Shown: one piece after another, positions 41,514-50,726 of the stretch
Layout: each line of letters starts with the position of its first letter
How positions within the stretch are numbered: position 1 is the first letter of the stretch
Assembly: GCF_000582785.1 (NCBI RefSeq)
Contig: NZ_HG931175.1
Span: 614,824 to 678,823 of the forward strand
Direction of reading: 5' to 3'
DNA: 64,000 nucleotides
Source of the DNA: Candidatus Blastococcus massiliensis AP3
Lineage (GTDB): Bacteria > Actinomycetota > Actinomycetes > Mycobacteriales > Geodermatophilaceae
The notes under the pieces: generated by a model
Seen by the model: only the letters and a program-made list of their open reading frames with translations
Databases searched by the model: none
What the model was told of the DNA's origin: nothing
Made by a program: the position numbers and the translations under genes

Positions 41514-43625
41514 ATGACCCAGGTCTGGCCCGGCAGTGCCTATCCCCTCGGGGCCACCTACGACGGCACCGGCACGAACTTCGCGATCTTCAGCGAGGTC
41601 GCCGACAAGGTCGAGCTCTGCCTCTTCGACGACGAGGGCAACGAGGAGCGCATCCGCCTCCCCGAGATGGACGGCTACGTCTGGCACGCGTTCCTCCCCG
41701 GCATCCACCCGGGGCAGAAGTACGGCTTCCGCGTGCACGGCCCGCACGATCCGGCCCAGGGCCTGCGCTGCAACCCGAACAAGCTGCTGCTCGACCCGTA
41801 CGCGAAGGCGATCGACGGCCAGATCGACTGGGACCCGGCCGTCTTCGGCTACGACTTCGAGACCAAGGAGCGCAACGACGACGACTCGGCGCCGCACATG
41901 CCGAAGTCCGTCGTCGTCAACCCGTACTTCGACTGGGGCGTGGACCGCCCGCCGAAGACCCCCTACAACAAGACCGTCATCTACGAGGCCCACGTCAAGG
42001 GCCTGACGATGACCAATCCGCGGATCCCCGAGGAGCTGCGCGGCACCTACGCCGGCGTCGCGCATCCGGCGACGATCGAGCACCTCACCGACCTGGGCGT
42101 GACGGCGATCGAGCTGCTGCCGGTGCACCAATTCGTGCAGGACGACACGCTGCAGCAGAAGGGCCTGCGGAACTACTGGGGCTACAACACCATCGGCTTC
42201 TTCGCGCCGCACAACGAGTACGCCAGCAACACCAACGCCGGGCAGCACGTGCAGGAGTTCAAGGGCATGGTCCGCGCCCTGCACGAGGCGGGCATCGAGG
42301 TCATCCTCGACGTCGTCTACAACCACACCGCCGAGGGCAACCACCTGGGCCCGACGCTGTCCTTCCGCGGCATCGACAACCGCACGTACTACAAGCTCGT
42401 CGAGGGCGACGAGCAGCACTACATGGACTACACCGGCACCGGGAACACGCTCAACGTCCGGACGCCGCAGTCGCTGCAGCTGATCATGGACTCGCTGCGC
42501 TACTGGGTCACCGAGATGCACGTCGACGGCTTCCGCTTCGACCTCGCCTCCGCGCTGGCCCGCGAGCTGCACGCCGTCGACCGGCTGGCCACCTTCTTCG
42601 ACCTCGTCCACCAGGACCCGGTCGTCAGCCAGGTGAAGCTGATCGCCGAGCCGTGGGACGTCGGCGAGGGCGGCTACCAGGTCGGCAACTTCCCGGCGCT
42701 GTGGACCGAGTGGAACGGCAAGTACCGCGACACCGTCCGCGACTTCTGGCGCGGCGAGGGCGGCACGATCGGCGAGTTCGCGGACCGGATCTCCGGCTCC
42801 TCCGACCTGTACCAGCACTCGGGCCGGCGCCCGGTGGCCAGCATCAACTTCGTCACCGCGCACGACGGCTTCACCCTCAACGACCTGGTCTCCTACAACG
42901 AGAAGCACAACGAGGCCAACGGCGAGGACAACAACGACGGCGAGAGCCACAACCGCAGCTGGAACCACGGCGTCGAGGGCGACACCGACGACCCGGAGAT
43001 CCTGCAGCTGCGCGCCCAGCAGCGGCGCAACTTCATCGCCACGATGATGCTCAGCCAGGGCGTGCCGATGCTCCTGCACGGTGACGAGCTCGGCCGCTCG
43101 CAGGGCGGCAACAACAACGGCTACTGCCAGGACTCCGAACTCACCTGGATCGACTGGGAGAACGTCGACGAGGGCCTGCTCGAGTTCACCAAGAAGGTCA
43201 CCAAGCTGCGCTGCGACCACCCGACCTTCCGGCGCCGCCGGTTCTTCCACGGCCGGCCGGTCCGCCGCGGTCTCGGCGACCCGGTGCCCGACATCGCCTG
43301 GCTGACCCCCGCGGGCGAGGAGATGGCCGACGAGGACTGGGACGCCGCGTACGCCAAGTCGATGGCCGTCTACCTCAACGGCGTCGGCATCCGCGAGATG
43401 GACGAACGCGGCGAGTACGTCAAGGACGACCACTTCTACCTGGCCTTCAACGCCTCCGCGGAGACGATCGAGTACACGCTGCCCAGCGACTACTACTCGC
43501 GGGCGTGGACGACGGTCCTCGACACCGCCGAGATGCACGAGGTCGAGCCGGTCGAGATCAAGCCCGGTGACACCGTGACCGTCCAGGGCCGCTCGATCGT
43601 CGTGCTCACCGGGCCGGCCGAGTGA
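41514..43625 (+). CDS. glgX: Glycogen debranching enzyme GlgX
   Basis: GH13 isoamylase-type enzyme removing alpha-1,6 branches from glycogen to supply linear chains to TreY. The 703-residue protein has a CBM48 N-terminal domain (GTNFAIFSEVADKVELCLFD), the GH13 motifs DVVYNHTAEGN, the nucleophile aspartate in DGFRFDLAS, the acid/base glutamate in LIAEPWDVGEGGYQVG and the third aspartate in FVTAHDGFTLNDL. ATG 41514 follows GGAGGAA. The stop overlaps the treY GTG (GTGA), giving a glgX-treY(-treZ) trehalose operon. Confidence 0.97.
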   Translation: MTQVWPGSAYPLGATYDGTGTNFAIFSEVADKVELCLFDDEGNEERIRLPEMDGYVWHAFLPGIHPGQKYGFRVHGPHDPAQGLRCNPNKLLLDPYAKAIDGQIDWDPAVFGYDFETKERNDDDSAPHMPKSVVVNPYFDWGVDRPPKTPYNKTVIYEAHVKGLTMTNPRIPEELRGTYAGVAHPATIEHLTDLGVTAIELLPVHQFVQDDTLQQKGLRNYWGYNTIGFFAPHNEYASNTNAGQHVQEFKGMVRALHEAGIEVILDVVYNHTAEGNHLGPTLSFRGIDNRTYYKLVEGDEQHYMDYTGTGNTLNVRTPQSLQLIMDSLRYWVTEMHVDGFRFDLASALARELHAVDRLATFFDLVHQDPVVSQVKLIAEPWDVGEGGYQVGNFPALWTEWNGKYRDTVRDFWRGEGGTIGEFADRISGSSDLYQHSGRRPVASINFVTAHDGFTLNDLVSYNEKHNEANGEDNNDGESHNRSWNHGVEGDTDDPEILQLRAQQRRNFIATMMLSQGVPMLLHGDELGRSQGGNNNGYCQDSELTWIDWENVDEGLLEFTKKVTKLRCDHPTFRRRRFFHGRPVRRGLGDPVPDIAWLTPAGEEMADEDWDAAYAKSMAVYLNGVGIREMDERGEYVKDDHFYLAFNASAETIEYTLPSDYYSRAWTTVLDTAEMHEVEPVEIKPGDTVTVQGRSIVVLTGPAE

Positions 43626-45967
43626 CCGGGCCGGCCGACGACGGCGGGGAGCGCCGCCGGGGCGTCCCCGCCGCGACCTACCGGCTGCAGGTGCACGCCG
43701 GCTTCCGGCTCGAGGACGCCGCCGGGGTGGCCGACTACCTGGCCGACCTCGGCGTGACGCACGCCTACTCCTCCCCCCTCCTGCGCTCCGCCGAGGGCAG
43801 CAACCACGGGTACGACACCGTCGACCACGCGCACATCGACGAGGCCCGCGGCGGCCGCGAGGGCTTCGACGGGCTCGTCACGGCGCTGCACCGGCACAAC
43901 CTCGGCCTGGTGCTCGACCTGGTGCCCAACCACATGGGCGTCGACGACCCGGCCGCGGCGCCGTGGTGGTGGGACGTGCTCCAGCACGGCCGGGACTCGC
44001 GGCACGCGGCGGCGTTCGACATCGACTGGGAGTTCGGCGGCGGCAAGGTCCGCATCCCGGTGCTGGGGTCGGCGGACGACGTCGCCGAGCTGAAGCTGGT
44101 CGACGGCGAGCTCCGCTACTACGACAACCGCTTCCCTGTCGCGCCGGGCACGGGTCAGGGAACGCTCCAGGAGGTGCACGCCCGTCAGCACTACGAGCTG
44201 GTCGACTGGCGGCGGGCGGACAGCGACCTCAACTACCGGCGCTTCTTCGCGATCAACACCCTCGCGGGCCTGCGGGTCGAGGACCCGGCGATCTTCGACG
44301 CGACGCACGCACTCGTGCTCGACCTCGTGCGCGAGGGGGCCGTGGACGGGCTGCGGATCGACCACCCTGACGGGCTGGCCGACCCGAAGGGCTACCTGGC
44401 GCGGCTCGCCGAGGCCTCGGGCAACCGCTGGACCGTGGTGGAGAAGATCCTCGAGCCCGGCGAGGAGCTGCCCGCGGATTGGGCGACGGCGGGGACGACG
44501 GGCTACGACGCGCTCACCGAGGTCGACCGCGTGCTCGTGGACCCTGCCGGCGAGCCGGGGCTCACCGCGCTGGACACCGAGCTCGCCGGACGGGCCGTCG
44601 ACTACGCGCAGCTCGTGCGGATGTGCAAGCGCGAGGTCACCGACGGCATGCTCGGCTCGGAAGTCGCCCGGCTGGTGCGGGTCATCGGCGAACTGCCGGG
44701 CCTGGACGCCGCCCAGCAGACCGAGACGCTGGCGGAGCTGCTGGCGAGTTTCCCGGTCTACCGCAGCTACCTGCCCGACGGCCGTGAGCACCTCGACCGC
44801 ACCGTGGCGGCCGTGCGGGAGCGCCGGCCGGACCTCCAGCCGGCCCTCGACGCGCTGCACTCGGTGCTCTCCCAGTCCGGCAGCGAGGCGGCCACCCGCT
44901 TCGAGCAGACCAGCGGACCGGTCATGGCCAAGGGCGTGGAGGACAGCGCCTACTACCGGTGGTCCCGGTTCGTGGCGCTCAACGAGGTGGGCGGCGACCC
45001 GGCCGAGTTCGGCGGCACGGTCGCGGAGTTCCACGCCGCGCAGGCGCACCGGCTCGCGGTCAAGCCGCTGTCGATGACCACGCTCTCCACGCACGACACC
45101 AAGCGCAGCGAGGACGTGCGCGCCCGCCTGGCGGTGCTCGCCGAGCTGCCCTCCGAGTGGACACAGCTCGTGCGGGGCTGGCTGTCCCGCCACCCGCTCG
45201 CCGACCGCTCGCTCGCGCACCTCGTGTGGCAGAACCTGGTCGGGGCGTGGCCGCTGTCCCGCGAGCGGGCGCACGCCTACGTCGAGAAGGCCGCGCGCGA
45301 GGCCGGCACCTCCACCACCTGGACCAACCCGGTGCAGGAGTTCGAGGACCAGCTGCACGCAGTGGTGGACGCCGCCTTCGACGACCAGACGACGACGGCG
45401 GAGATCGAGAAGTTCGTCGCCCGGATCGCGCCGCTCGGGTGGTCGAACTCGCTCACCCAGAAGCTGCTGCAGCTCACGATGCCCGGCGTCCCGGACGTCT
45501 ACCAGGGCACCGAGCTGTACGACTTCTCCCTGGTCGACCCCGACAACCGCCGTCCGGTGGACTACGCGCGCCGGCGGGAGCTCCTGGCCGCCCTGGACGC
45601 CGGGGAGGTGCCGGCGCTCGACGAGTCGGGTGCGGCGAAGCTGCTGGTCGTGTCCCGGGCGCTGCGGGCGCGTCGCGACCACCCGGAGTGGTTCGCGGGC
45701 TACGAGCCGGTCGAGGTGCGCGGGTCGGGCGCCGAGCACGTGGTCGCCTACGACCGCAGTGGCCCCTCGCAGGACGGCGTCGTCGTCGTGGCGACCCGGC
45801 TGCCGGCCCGACTCGCGGAGACCGGGTGGGGGGACACCGCGCTGCAGCTGCGCACCGGGGCGTGGCGGGACCTGCTCACCGGGGAGCGGATCGTCTCCGA
45901 CGTCGCCGGCGTCGCCGCGGACGTGCTGCTCACCCGGCTGCCGGTGGCCCTGCTCGTCCGCGCCTGA
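43622..45967 (+). CDS. treY: Maltooligosyl trehalose synthase
   Basis: GH13 enzyme that turns the reducing-end maltose of a glucan chain into a trehalose unit by internal transglycosylation. The 781-residue product has PAATYRLQVHAGFRLEDAA at the N-terminus, DLVPNHMGVDDP, the nucleophile aspartate in DGLRIDHPDGLADP, the glutamate in WTVVEKILEPGE and STHDTKRSEDVRARL. Start and stop match the family. A 19-bp inverted repeat begins four bases after the stop, so its link to treZ, now 3 kb away, is probably broken. Confidence 0.97.
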   Translation: MTGPADDGGERRRGVPAATYRLQVHAGFRLEDAAGVADYLADLGVTHAYSSPLLRSAEGSNHGYDTVDHAHIDEARGGREGFDGLVTALHRHNLGLVLDLVPNHMGVDDPAAAPWWWDVLQHGRDSRHAAAFDIDWEFGGGKVRIPVLGSADDVAELKLVDGELRYYDNRFPVAPGTGQGTLQEVHARQHYELVDWRRADSDLNYRRFFAINTLAGLRVEDPAIFDATHALVLDLVREGAVDGLRIDHPDGLADPKGYLARLAEASGNRWTVVEKILEPGEELPADWATAGTTGYDALTEVDRVLVDPAGEPGLTALDTELAGRAVDYAQLVRMCKREVTDGMLGSEVARLVRVIGELPGLDAAQQTETLAELLASFPVYRSYLPDGREHLDRTVAAVRERRPDLQPALDALHSVLSQSGSEAATRFEQTSGPVMAKGVEDSAYYRWSRFVALNEVGGDPAEFGGTVAEFHAAQAHRLAVKPLSMTTLSTHDTKRSEDVRARLAVLAELPSEWTQLVRGWLSRHPLADRSLAHLVWQNLVGAWPLSRERAHAYVEKAAREAGTSTTWTNPVQEFEDQLHAVVDAAFDDQTTTAEIEKFVARIAPLGWSNSLTQKLLQLTMPGVPDVYQGTELYDFSLVDPDNRRPVDYARRRELLAALDAGEVPALDESGAAKLLVVSRALRARRDHPEWFAGYEPVEVRGSGAEHVVAYDRSGPSQDGVVVVATRLPARLAETGWGDTALQLRTGAWRDLLTGERIVSDVAGVAADVLLTRLPVALLVRA

Positions 45968-45970
45968 CCC

Positions 45971-46032
45971 GGCGAGATCCGCACACTCGACCCCTTCGGC
46001 GCCCCTGATGGGGCGAGTGTGCAGATCTCGCC
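45971..46032. repeat. Large inverted repeat after treY
   Basis: GGCGAGATCCGCACACTCG (45971-45989) faces CGAGTGTGCAGATCTCGCC (46014-46032), 19-bp arms with one mismatch, and inner CCCC/GGGG can extend the stem. It starts four bases after the treY stop. It may be a terminator or a mobile REP-like palindrome. Confidence 0.65.
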
Positions 46033-46049
46033 CGTGGTGTGATGCCCGC

Positions 46050-46919
46050 GTGCACATCGAGGCGCTGTACCGGTTCCCCGTGAAGTCCCTGCTCGGCGAG
46101 CGGGTGGACCAGGCGCGGGTGACCGCCCGAGGGCTGCTCGGGGACCGGGCGTACGGGCTGGTCGACACCTCCGACGGCACGGTCGCCAGCGCGAAACACC
46201 CGCGCAAGTGGGGCGCGCTGCTCGGCCTCTCGGCGCGCTTCGTGGCGGAGCCGGAACCGGACGCGCCCCTGCCACCGGTCACGATCACGCTGCCCGACGG
46301 CACGCCGCTGCGCAGCGACGACGCGGGCACCGACGCGGCGCTGTCCGATCTGGTCGGCCGCCCGGTGCGGCTGACCAGCGAGGCGCCCGCCGGCAGCCGG
46401 TTCGAGGAGCAGTGGCCCGCCATCGAGGGGCTGGCCCCGGCGGAGTTCATCGAGGGGACGACGCACGCCTACGAGGGCGCCGAGCCGGTCAGCGCCATCG
46501 ACCTCGGGCTGCTGGCACCCGGCACCTTCTTCGACCTCGCGCCGCTGCACCTGCTGACCCGGGCCACGCTCGACCGGCTGACCGAACTCGGCGGCGGCAG
46601 CGACTTCGACGTGCTCCGGTACCGCCCCAACGTCCTGGTCGGGGGCACGGAGGCGGGCTTCGCCGAGGACGAGTGGGTGGGGCGTTCCGTCGGCCTGGGG
46701 GCCGACGTCCGCGCCGACGTCAGCATGCTGACCATGCGCTGCGTGATGACGACGCTGGCCCAGGGCGACCTGCCCGAGGACCGCGACACGCTGCGCACCG
46801 TCGCGCGGCACCACCGCCGGGAGATCCCCGGCCTGGGCACCTGGGCGTGCGCCGGGGTCTACGCCGGCGTCAGCGGCGCCGGCGTCCTCCGCACCGGCGA
46901 TCCCGTCACGATCGACTGA
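46050..46919 (+). CDS. MOSC domain-containing protein (YcbX-like)
   Basis: A 289-residue protein with an N-terminal MOSC_N beta-barrel (HIEALYRFPVKSLLGERV, GLLGDRAYGLVD) and a C-terminal MOSC domain (FDVLRYRPNVLVGG, MRCVMTTLAQGDLPEDRDTL, GVYAGVSGAGVLRTGDPV). MOSC proteins bind molybdenum cofactor or sulfur and reduce N-hydroxylated compounds. GTG 46050 is the best start: it begins the family's first strand and has a TGTGAT -10-like box 6 nt upstream. The gene sits between treY and treZ and is not part of trehalose metabolism. A similar gene tail occurs again at 47938-48009. Confidence 0.9.
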   Translation: MHIEALYRFPVKSLLGERVDQARVTARGLLGDRAYGLVDTSDGTVASAKHPRKWGALLGLSARFVAEPEPDAPLPPVTITLPDGTPLRSDDAGTDAALSDLVGRPVRLTSEAPAGSRFEEQWPAIEGLAPAEFIEGTTHAYEGAEPVSAIDLGLLAPGTFFDLAPLHLLTRATLDRLTELGGGSDFDVLRYRPNVLVGGTEAGFAEDEWVGRSVGLGADVRADVSMLTMRCVMTTLAQGDLPEDRDTLRTVARHHRREIPGLGTWACAGVYAGVSGAGVLRTGDPVTID

Positions 46920-46943
46920 CGCCACGGCGGAGTGGCCGGCCAG

Positions 46944-46949
46944 TAGGTT
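46944..46949 (+). promoter_or_regulatory. -10 box of leaderless MDR promoter
   Basis: TAGGTT, 7 nt before GTG 46957, with no purine-rich ribosome site in between. Confidence 0.5.
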
Positions 46950-46956
46950 CCCGCCC

Positions 46957-47919
46957 GTGAAGGCAGCGGTACGCACGCGGTACGGCCCCCCGCACGTCGT
47001 CCGCATCGACGAGGTGCCGGCGCCGGAACCGGCCCCCGCGGAGCTGCTCGTCCGGGTGCACGCGACGACGGTGAACCGCACCGACTGCGCGTACCGGAGC
47101 GGCACCCCGTTCGCGACCCGCGTGGTGAGCGGATTCCCGGCTCCCCGTGCGGAGATCCTGGGCACGGAGTTCGCCGGAGTGGTGGAGCGAGTGGGAGCTC
47201 AGGTCACGGCGTACGCGATCGGTGACCGCGTGTTCGGCTACGTCGAGGGGCGCTTCGGCGCGCACGCCGAGCTCCTCACCGTGCCCGAGCGCGGATCGAT
47301 GGCCGTCGTTCCGGCGGGGGTCGGCTACGCGGAAGCCGCCGCGGCGACCGAAGGTGCCCACTACGCCCTGGCCATGATCCGCGTGGCGAGGACGCGCCCG
47401 GGACAGCACGTGCTGGTCCTCGGCGCGAGCGGCGGCATCGGCTCTGCTGCCGTCCAACTCCTCGTGGCGGGCGATGTCACGGTCACCGCCGTGACGCGCG
47501 ACGCCGTCGACCGGGTGGCCGGCCTGGGCGCGGACCGCGTGGTCGAGGCGGCGGCGGACGCCGTCCCGGACGACGGCACGCGGTACGACGCCGTCTTCGA
47601 CGCGGTCGGGAAGAGCTCGTTCGGCCGGTACCGGCACCGGCTCACCGAGCGAGGTGTCTACACCTCCTCCGAGCTCGGCCCGAAGGGACAGAACATCCCC
47701 TTGTCGCTGCTGTCGCCGCTGTCCCGTGGACGCCGCGTCCGGTTCCCCTTCCCGCTGCACGACCGGGCGATGATCCAGCGGATCGCCCATCTGCTTGCCG
47801 ACGGCCGACTCCGGCCGCTGATCGACCGGCGCTACCCGCTCGACCGGATCCTCGAGGCGTACCGCTACGTGGAGTCGGGCCAGAAGATCGGCAACGTCGT
47901 CGTGGACGTCGTGCGCTGA
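46957..47919 (+). CDS. MDR-superfamily NAD(P)-dependent oxidoreductase
   Basis: A 320-residue medium-chain reductase of the quinone-oxidoreductase-like type. It has the GroES-like N-terminal fold (LLVRVHATTVNRTDCAYRSG, ILGTEFAGVVERVG, GDRVFGYVEGRFGAHAELL) and a Rossmann cofactor motif VLVLGASGGIGSAAVQLL. The zinc ligands of alcohol dehydrogenases are absent, so it should be a zinc-free NAD(P)H-dependent reductase. GTG 46957 is set by the leaderless -10 box. It is flanked by a MOSC gene and by a MOSC-like tail, which suggests insertion or duplication here. Confidence 0.88.
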   Translation: MKAAVRTRYGPPHVVRIDEVPAPEPAPAELLVRVHATTVNRTDCAYRSGTPFATRVVSGFPAPRAEILGTEFAGVVERVGAQVTAYAIGDRVFGYVEGRFGAHAELLTVPERGSMAVVPAGVGYAEAAAATEGAHYALAMIRVARTRPGQHVLVLGASGGIGSAAVQLLVAGDVTVTAVTRDAVDRVAGLGADRVVEAAADAVPDDGTRYDAVFDAVGKSSFGRYRHRLTERGVYTSSELGPKGQNIPLSLLSPLSRGRRVRFPFPLHDRAMIQRIAHLLADGRLRPLIDRRYPLDRILEAYRYVESGQKIGNVVVDVVR

Positions 47920-47937
47920 TCACGCCGGCCGCTGCGC

Positions 47938-48009
47938 CTCGACCGGCTCACCTAGCTCGAGAAGGACGACGGCGTCGTCCGCACCGGGGACCCCGTCACG
48001 CTGCCCTGA
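47938..48009 (+). pseudogene. Tail of a decayed MOSC-like gene
   Basis: One frame reads LDRLT, a stop, then LEKDDGVVRTGDPVTLP and a stop. The end matches the C-terminus of the MOSC protein at 46050-46919 (GVLRTGDPVTID). Over the last 39 nt, ending at each stop, 32 bases are identical. No start codon or further MOSC sequence is present upstream. It is best read as the remnant of a duplicated or lost MOSC gene. Confidence 0.55.
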
Positions 48010-48127
48010 GCGGCGGGTTCGGGTCGCCGTGCCGCAACGCGGTGCTGCCCACCCGGGACCGTCGCTGCGGCGACGTGCCGGACATGCATGGACGCTCGTG
48101 GCCGCTCGACACGCCCGGTGATCGCGA

Positions 48128-48133
48128 CATACT
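48128..48133 (+). promoter_or_regulatory. -10-like box before the methyltransferase
   Basis: CATACT, 6 nt before ATG 48140, in the leaderless arrangement; weaker than the TANNNT boxes elsewhere in the window. Confidence 0.4.
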
Positions 48134-48139
48134 CCGCCG

Positions 48140-48880
48140 ATGGCGCTGTACGACGAGATCGGGCACACGTACCGGCGCACGCGTCAGCCCGACCCGCGGA
48201 TCGCGGCGGCCATCGTCCATGCACTCGGCGACGTGGACAGCGTCGTCAACATCGGCGCCGGCTCCGGGTCCTACGAGCCGCCGCAGACGGTGGTGGCCGT
48301 CGAGCCCAGCCGGGTGATGCTCGGTCAGCGTCCGCCCGGATCCGCACCGGCGGCCGAGGCGGTCGCCGAGGCGCTCCCGCTCGCGGACGATGCCGTCGAC
48401 GCCGCGCTGGCCGTGCTCACCGTCCACCACTGGAGCGATGTCGCCGCAGGCATCGCGGAGATGCGCCGGGTCGCACGGCGACGGGCGGTCTTCTTCACCT
48501 GGTGGCCCGAGCGAGTGGCCGATTTCTGGCTGCTGCGCGACTACCTGCCCGCGGCCGCGGAGACCGACGCCCGCCTCGCCGTCGGGTTGGAGGAGCTCAC
48601 CCGCCTGCTGGGTGACGCCGAGCTGCGCCCGGTGCCGGTCCCGCACGACTGCATCGACGGCTTCGCCGCCGCGTTCTGGCGCCGGCCGGAGGCCTACCTC
48701 GACCCGGAGGTCCGAGCCGGGATGTCCGTGTTCGCGAAGACCGACCCGACGGCGGTGACCGACGGACTCCGGCGTCTCGAGGAGGACATCCGCTCCGGCG
48801 TCTGGCACCGCACCCACCCCGACCTCCTCCAGCAGGACGCCCTCGACGTCGGCTACTGCACAGTCAGCGTGGACCTCTGA
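48140..48880 (+). CDS. Class I SAM-dependent methyltransferase
   Basis: A 246-residue Methyltransf_11-type enzyme. The SAM-binding region is SVVNIGAGSGSYEP, with VVAVEPSRVML as the acidic strand-2 end, EALPLADDAVDAALAVLTVHHW as motif III and MRRVARRRAVFFTWW following. The second half is specific to the family of unknown-substrate methyltransferases common in actinobacteria. No helpful neighbours; it belongs to the block between treY and treZ. Confidence 0.88.
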   Translation: MALYDEIGHTYRRTRQPDPRIAAAIVHALGDVDSVVNIGAGSGSYEPPQTVVAVEPSRVMLGQRPPGSAPAAEAVAEALPLADDAVDAALAVLTVHHWSDVAAGIAEMRRVARRRAVFFTWWPERVADFWLLRDYLPAAAETDARLAVGLEELTRLLGDAELRPVPVPHDCIDGFAAAFWRRPEAYLDPEVRAGMSVFAKTDPTAVTDGLRRLEEDIRSGVWHRTHPDLLQQDALDVGYCTVSVDL

Positions 48881-48971
48881 CCCGGGGAGCGCCCCGACCT
48901 GAGGTTGACCTGGCGGTCGCCGGGCATGATCCGACCGCTCCCCCAATCCGCACCGCCCCGGAGGCCCCCGC

Positions 48972-50726
48972 ATGTCCGCACCTGTCGAGTTCGCCGTCTG
49001 GGCACCGCTGCCGGAGCGGGTGCGCGTCCAGGTCGACGGCGCCGTGCACGACATGACCCGCGACGACGGCGGGTGGTGGCGGACCGAAGTCGTAGCGAGC
49101 CCCGAGGCCGACTACGGCTTCCTGCTCGGCGACGGCGAGACCCCCCGGCCGGACCCACGCTCGAGGCGTCAGCCCCAGGGTGTGCACGGCCTCTCCCGGC
49201 GGTACGAGCCGGAGAGCTACGAGTGGCACGACGGCGCCTGGACCGGGCGCCCGCTGGCCGGTGGCGTCGTCTACGAGATGCACGTCGGCACCTTCACGCC
49301 CGAGGGCACGCTCGACGCCGCGATCGGCCGGCTCGGTCACCTCGTCCGGCTCGGCGTGGACTTCGTCGAGCTCCTCCCGGTCAACGGCTTCAACGGCACC
49401 CACAACTGGGGCTACGACGGCGTCCTCTGGTACGCGGTGCAGGAGGAGTACGGCGGCCCCGCGGCCTACCAGCGTTTCGTCGACGCCTGCCACCAGCAGG
49501 GCCTCGGCGTCATCCAGGACGTCGTCTACAACCACCTCGGCCCGTCGGGGAACTACCTGCCCGAGTTCTTCCCGATCTTCAGCGAGGGCGGCCCCAATCC
49601 GTGGGGCGCCTCGATCAACCTCAGCGGCCCCGACTCCGACGAGGTGCGCCGCTACGTCATCGACAACGCGCTCATGTGGCTGCGGGACATGCACGTCGAC
49701 GGACTGCGGCTGGACGCCGTCCACGCGCTGGTCGACGAGCGCGCCACCCACGTGCTCGAGGAGATGGCGCAGGAGGTGGACCGGCTCTCGGTCGCCGTCG
49801 GCCGGCCGCTGACCCTCATCGCGGAGAGCGACCTCAACGACCCGCGCATGGTGACGCCGCGGGTCGCCGGCGGCCTGGGCCTCACCGCGCAGTGGAGCGA
49901 CGACTTCCACCACGCGCTGCACTCCGTGCTCACCGGCGAGGGGCAGGGCTACTACTCCGACTTCGCCGAGGCGGGCCTGGGCGGGCTGGCGAAGACGCTG
50001 ACCGGCGCCTACTTCCACGACGGCGCCTGGTCGAGCTTCCGCCGGCGGCACCACGGGCGCCCGGTCGACACCGCGACCCTCCCGGGCTGGAAGTTCCTCG
50101 GCTACCTGCAGGACCACGACCAGATCGGCAACCGCGCCGTCGGCGACCGGATCTCGGCCTCCCTCTCCCCCGGCCTGCTCGCCGTCGGCGCCACCATCAC
50201 GCTCACCAGCCCCTTCACGCCGATGCTCTTCATGGGCGAGGAGTGGGGCGCGAGCACGCCGTGGCAGTTCTTCACCAGCCACCCCGAGCCCGAGCTCGGC
50301 AAGGCGACCGCCGAGGGCCGCATCGGCGAGTTCGCCGAGCACGGGTGGGACGCCGACGTCGTCCCCGACCCGCAGGACCCGGAGACCTTCACCCGGTCCA
50401 AGCTCGACTGGTCGGAGCTGTCGGAGGAGCCGCACGAGCGCCTGCTGGCCGTGCACCGCTCCCTCCTGGCCTTGCGGCGGGCGCACCCCGACCTGGTCGA
50501 CCCCGACCTCTCCCAGGTCCAGGTCGTGTGGGACGACGCCGACCGCTGGCTGGTCGTGCACCGTGGCAGCCTGCGCGTCGTGGTGAACCTGGCCGACCAG
50601 CCCCGGGAGATCGATCTGGACCGGCCGGCGGGCGAGGTCCTGTTCGCGACGGCGGACCTGCCCGCGCTGGACGGCGGGACGGTCACCCTCCCGGCCGAGA
50701 GCGCGGCCGTGGTCACCACCGCCTGA
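48972..50726 (+). CDS. treZ: Malto-oligosyltrehalose trehalohydrolase
   Basis: GH13 enzyme that cuts free trehalose from the maltooligosyl-trehalose made by TreY. The 584-residue protein has a CBM48-like N-terminus ([19 protein letters not shown]), then [37 protein letters not shown], nucleophile aspartate in [14 protein letters not shown], glutamate in [12 protein letters not shown] and [19 protein letters not shown] precedes ATG 48972. In many actinobacteria treX/glgX, treY and treZ are contiguous; here treZ is 3 kb from treY. Confidence 0.97.
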   Translation: MSAPVEFAVWAPLPERVRVQVDGAVHDMTRDDGGWWRTEVVASPEADYGFLLGDGETPRPDPRSRRQPQGVHGLSRRYEPESYEWHDGAWTGRPLAGGVVYEMHVGTFTPEGTLDAAIGRLGHLVRLGVDFVELLPVNGFNGTHNWGYDGVLWYAVQEEYGGPAAYQRFVDACHQQGLGVIQDVVYNHLGPSGNYLPEFFPIFSEGGPNPWGASINLSGPDSDEVRRYVIDNALMWLRDMHVDGLRLDAVHALVDERATHVLEEMAQEVDRLSVAVGRPLTLIAESDLNDPRMVTPRVAGGLGLTAQWSDDFHHALHSVLTGEGQGYYSDFAEAGLGGLAKTLTGAYFHDGAWSSFRRRHHGRPVDTATLPGWKFLGYLQDHDQIGNRAVGDRISASLSPGLLAVGATITLTSPFTPMLFMGEEWGASTPWQFFTSHPEPELGKATAEGRIGEFAEHGWDADVVPDPQDPETFTRSKLDWSELSEEPHERLLAVHRSLLALRRAHPDLVDPDLSQVQVVWDDADRWLVVHRGSLRVVVNLADQPREIDLDRPAGEVLFATADLPALDGGTVTLPAESAAVVTTA

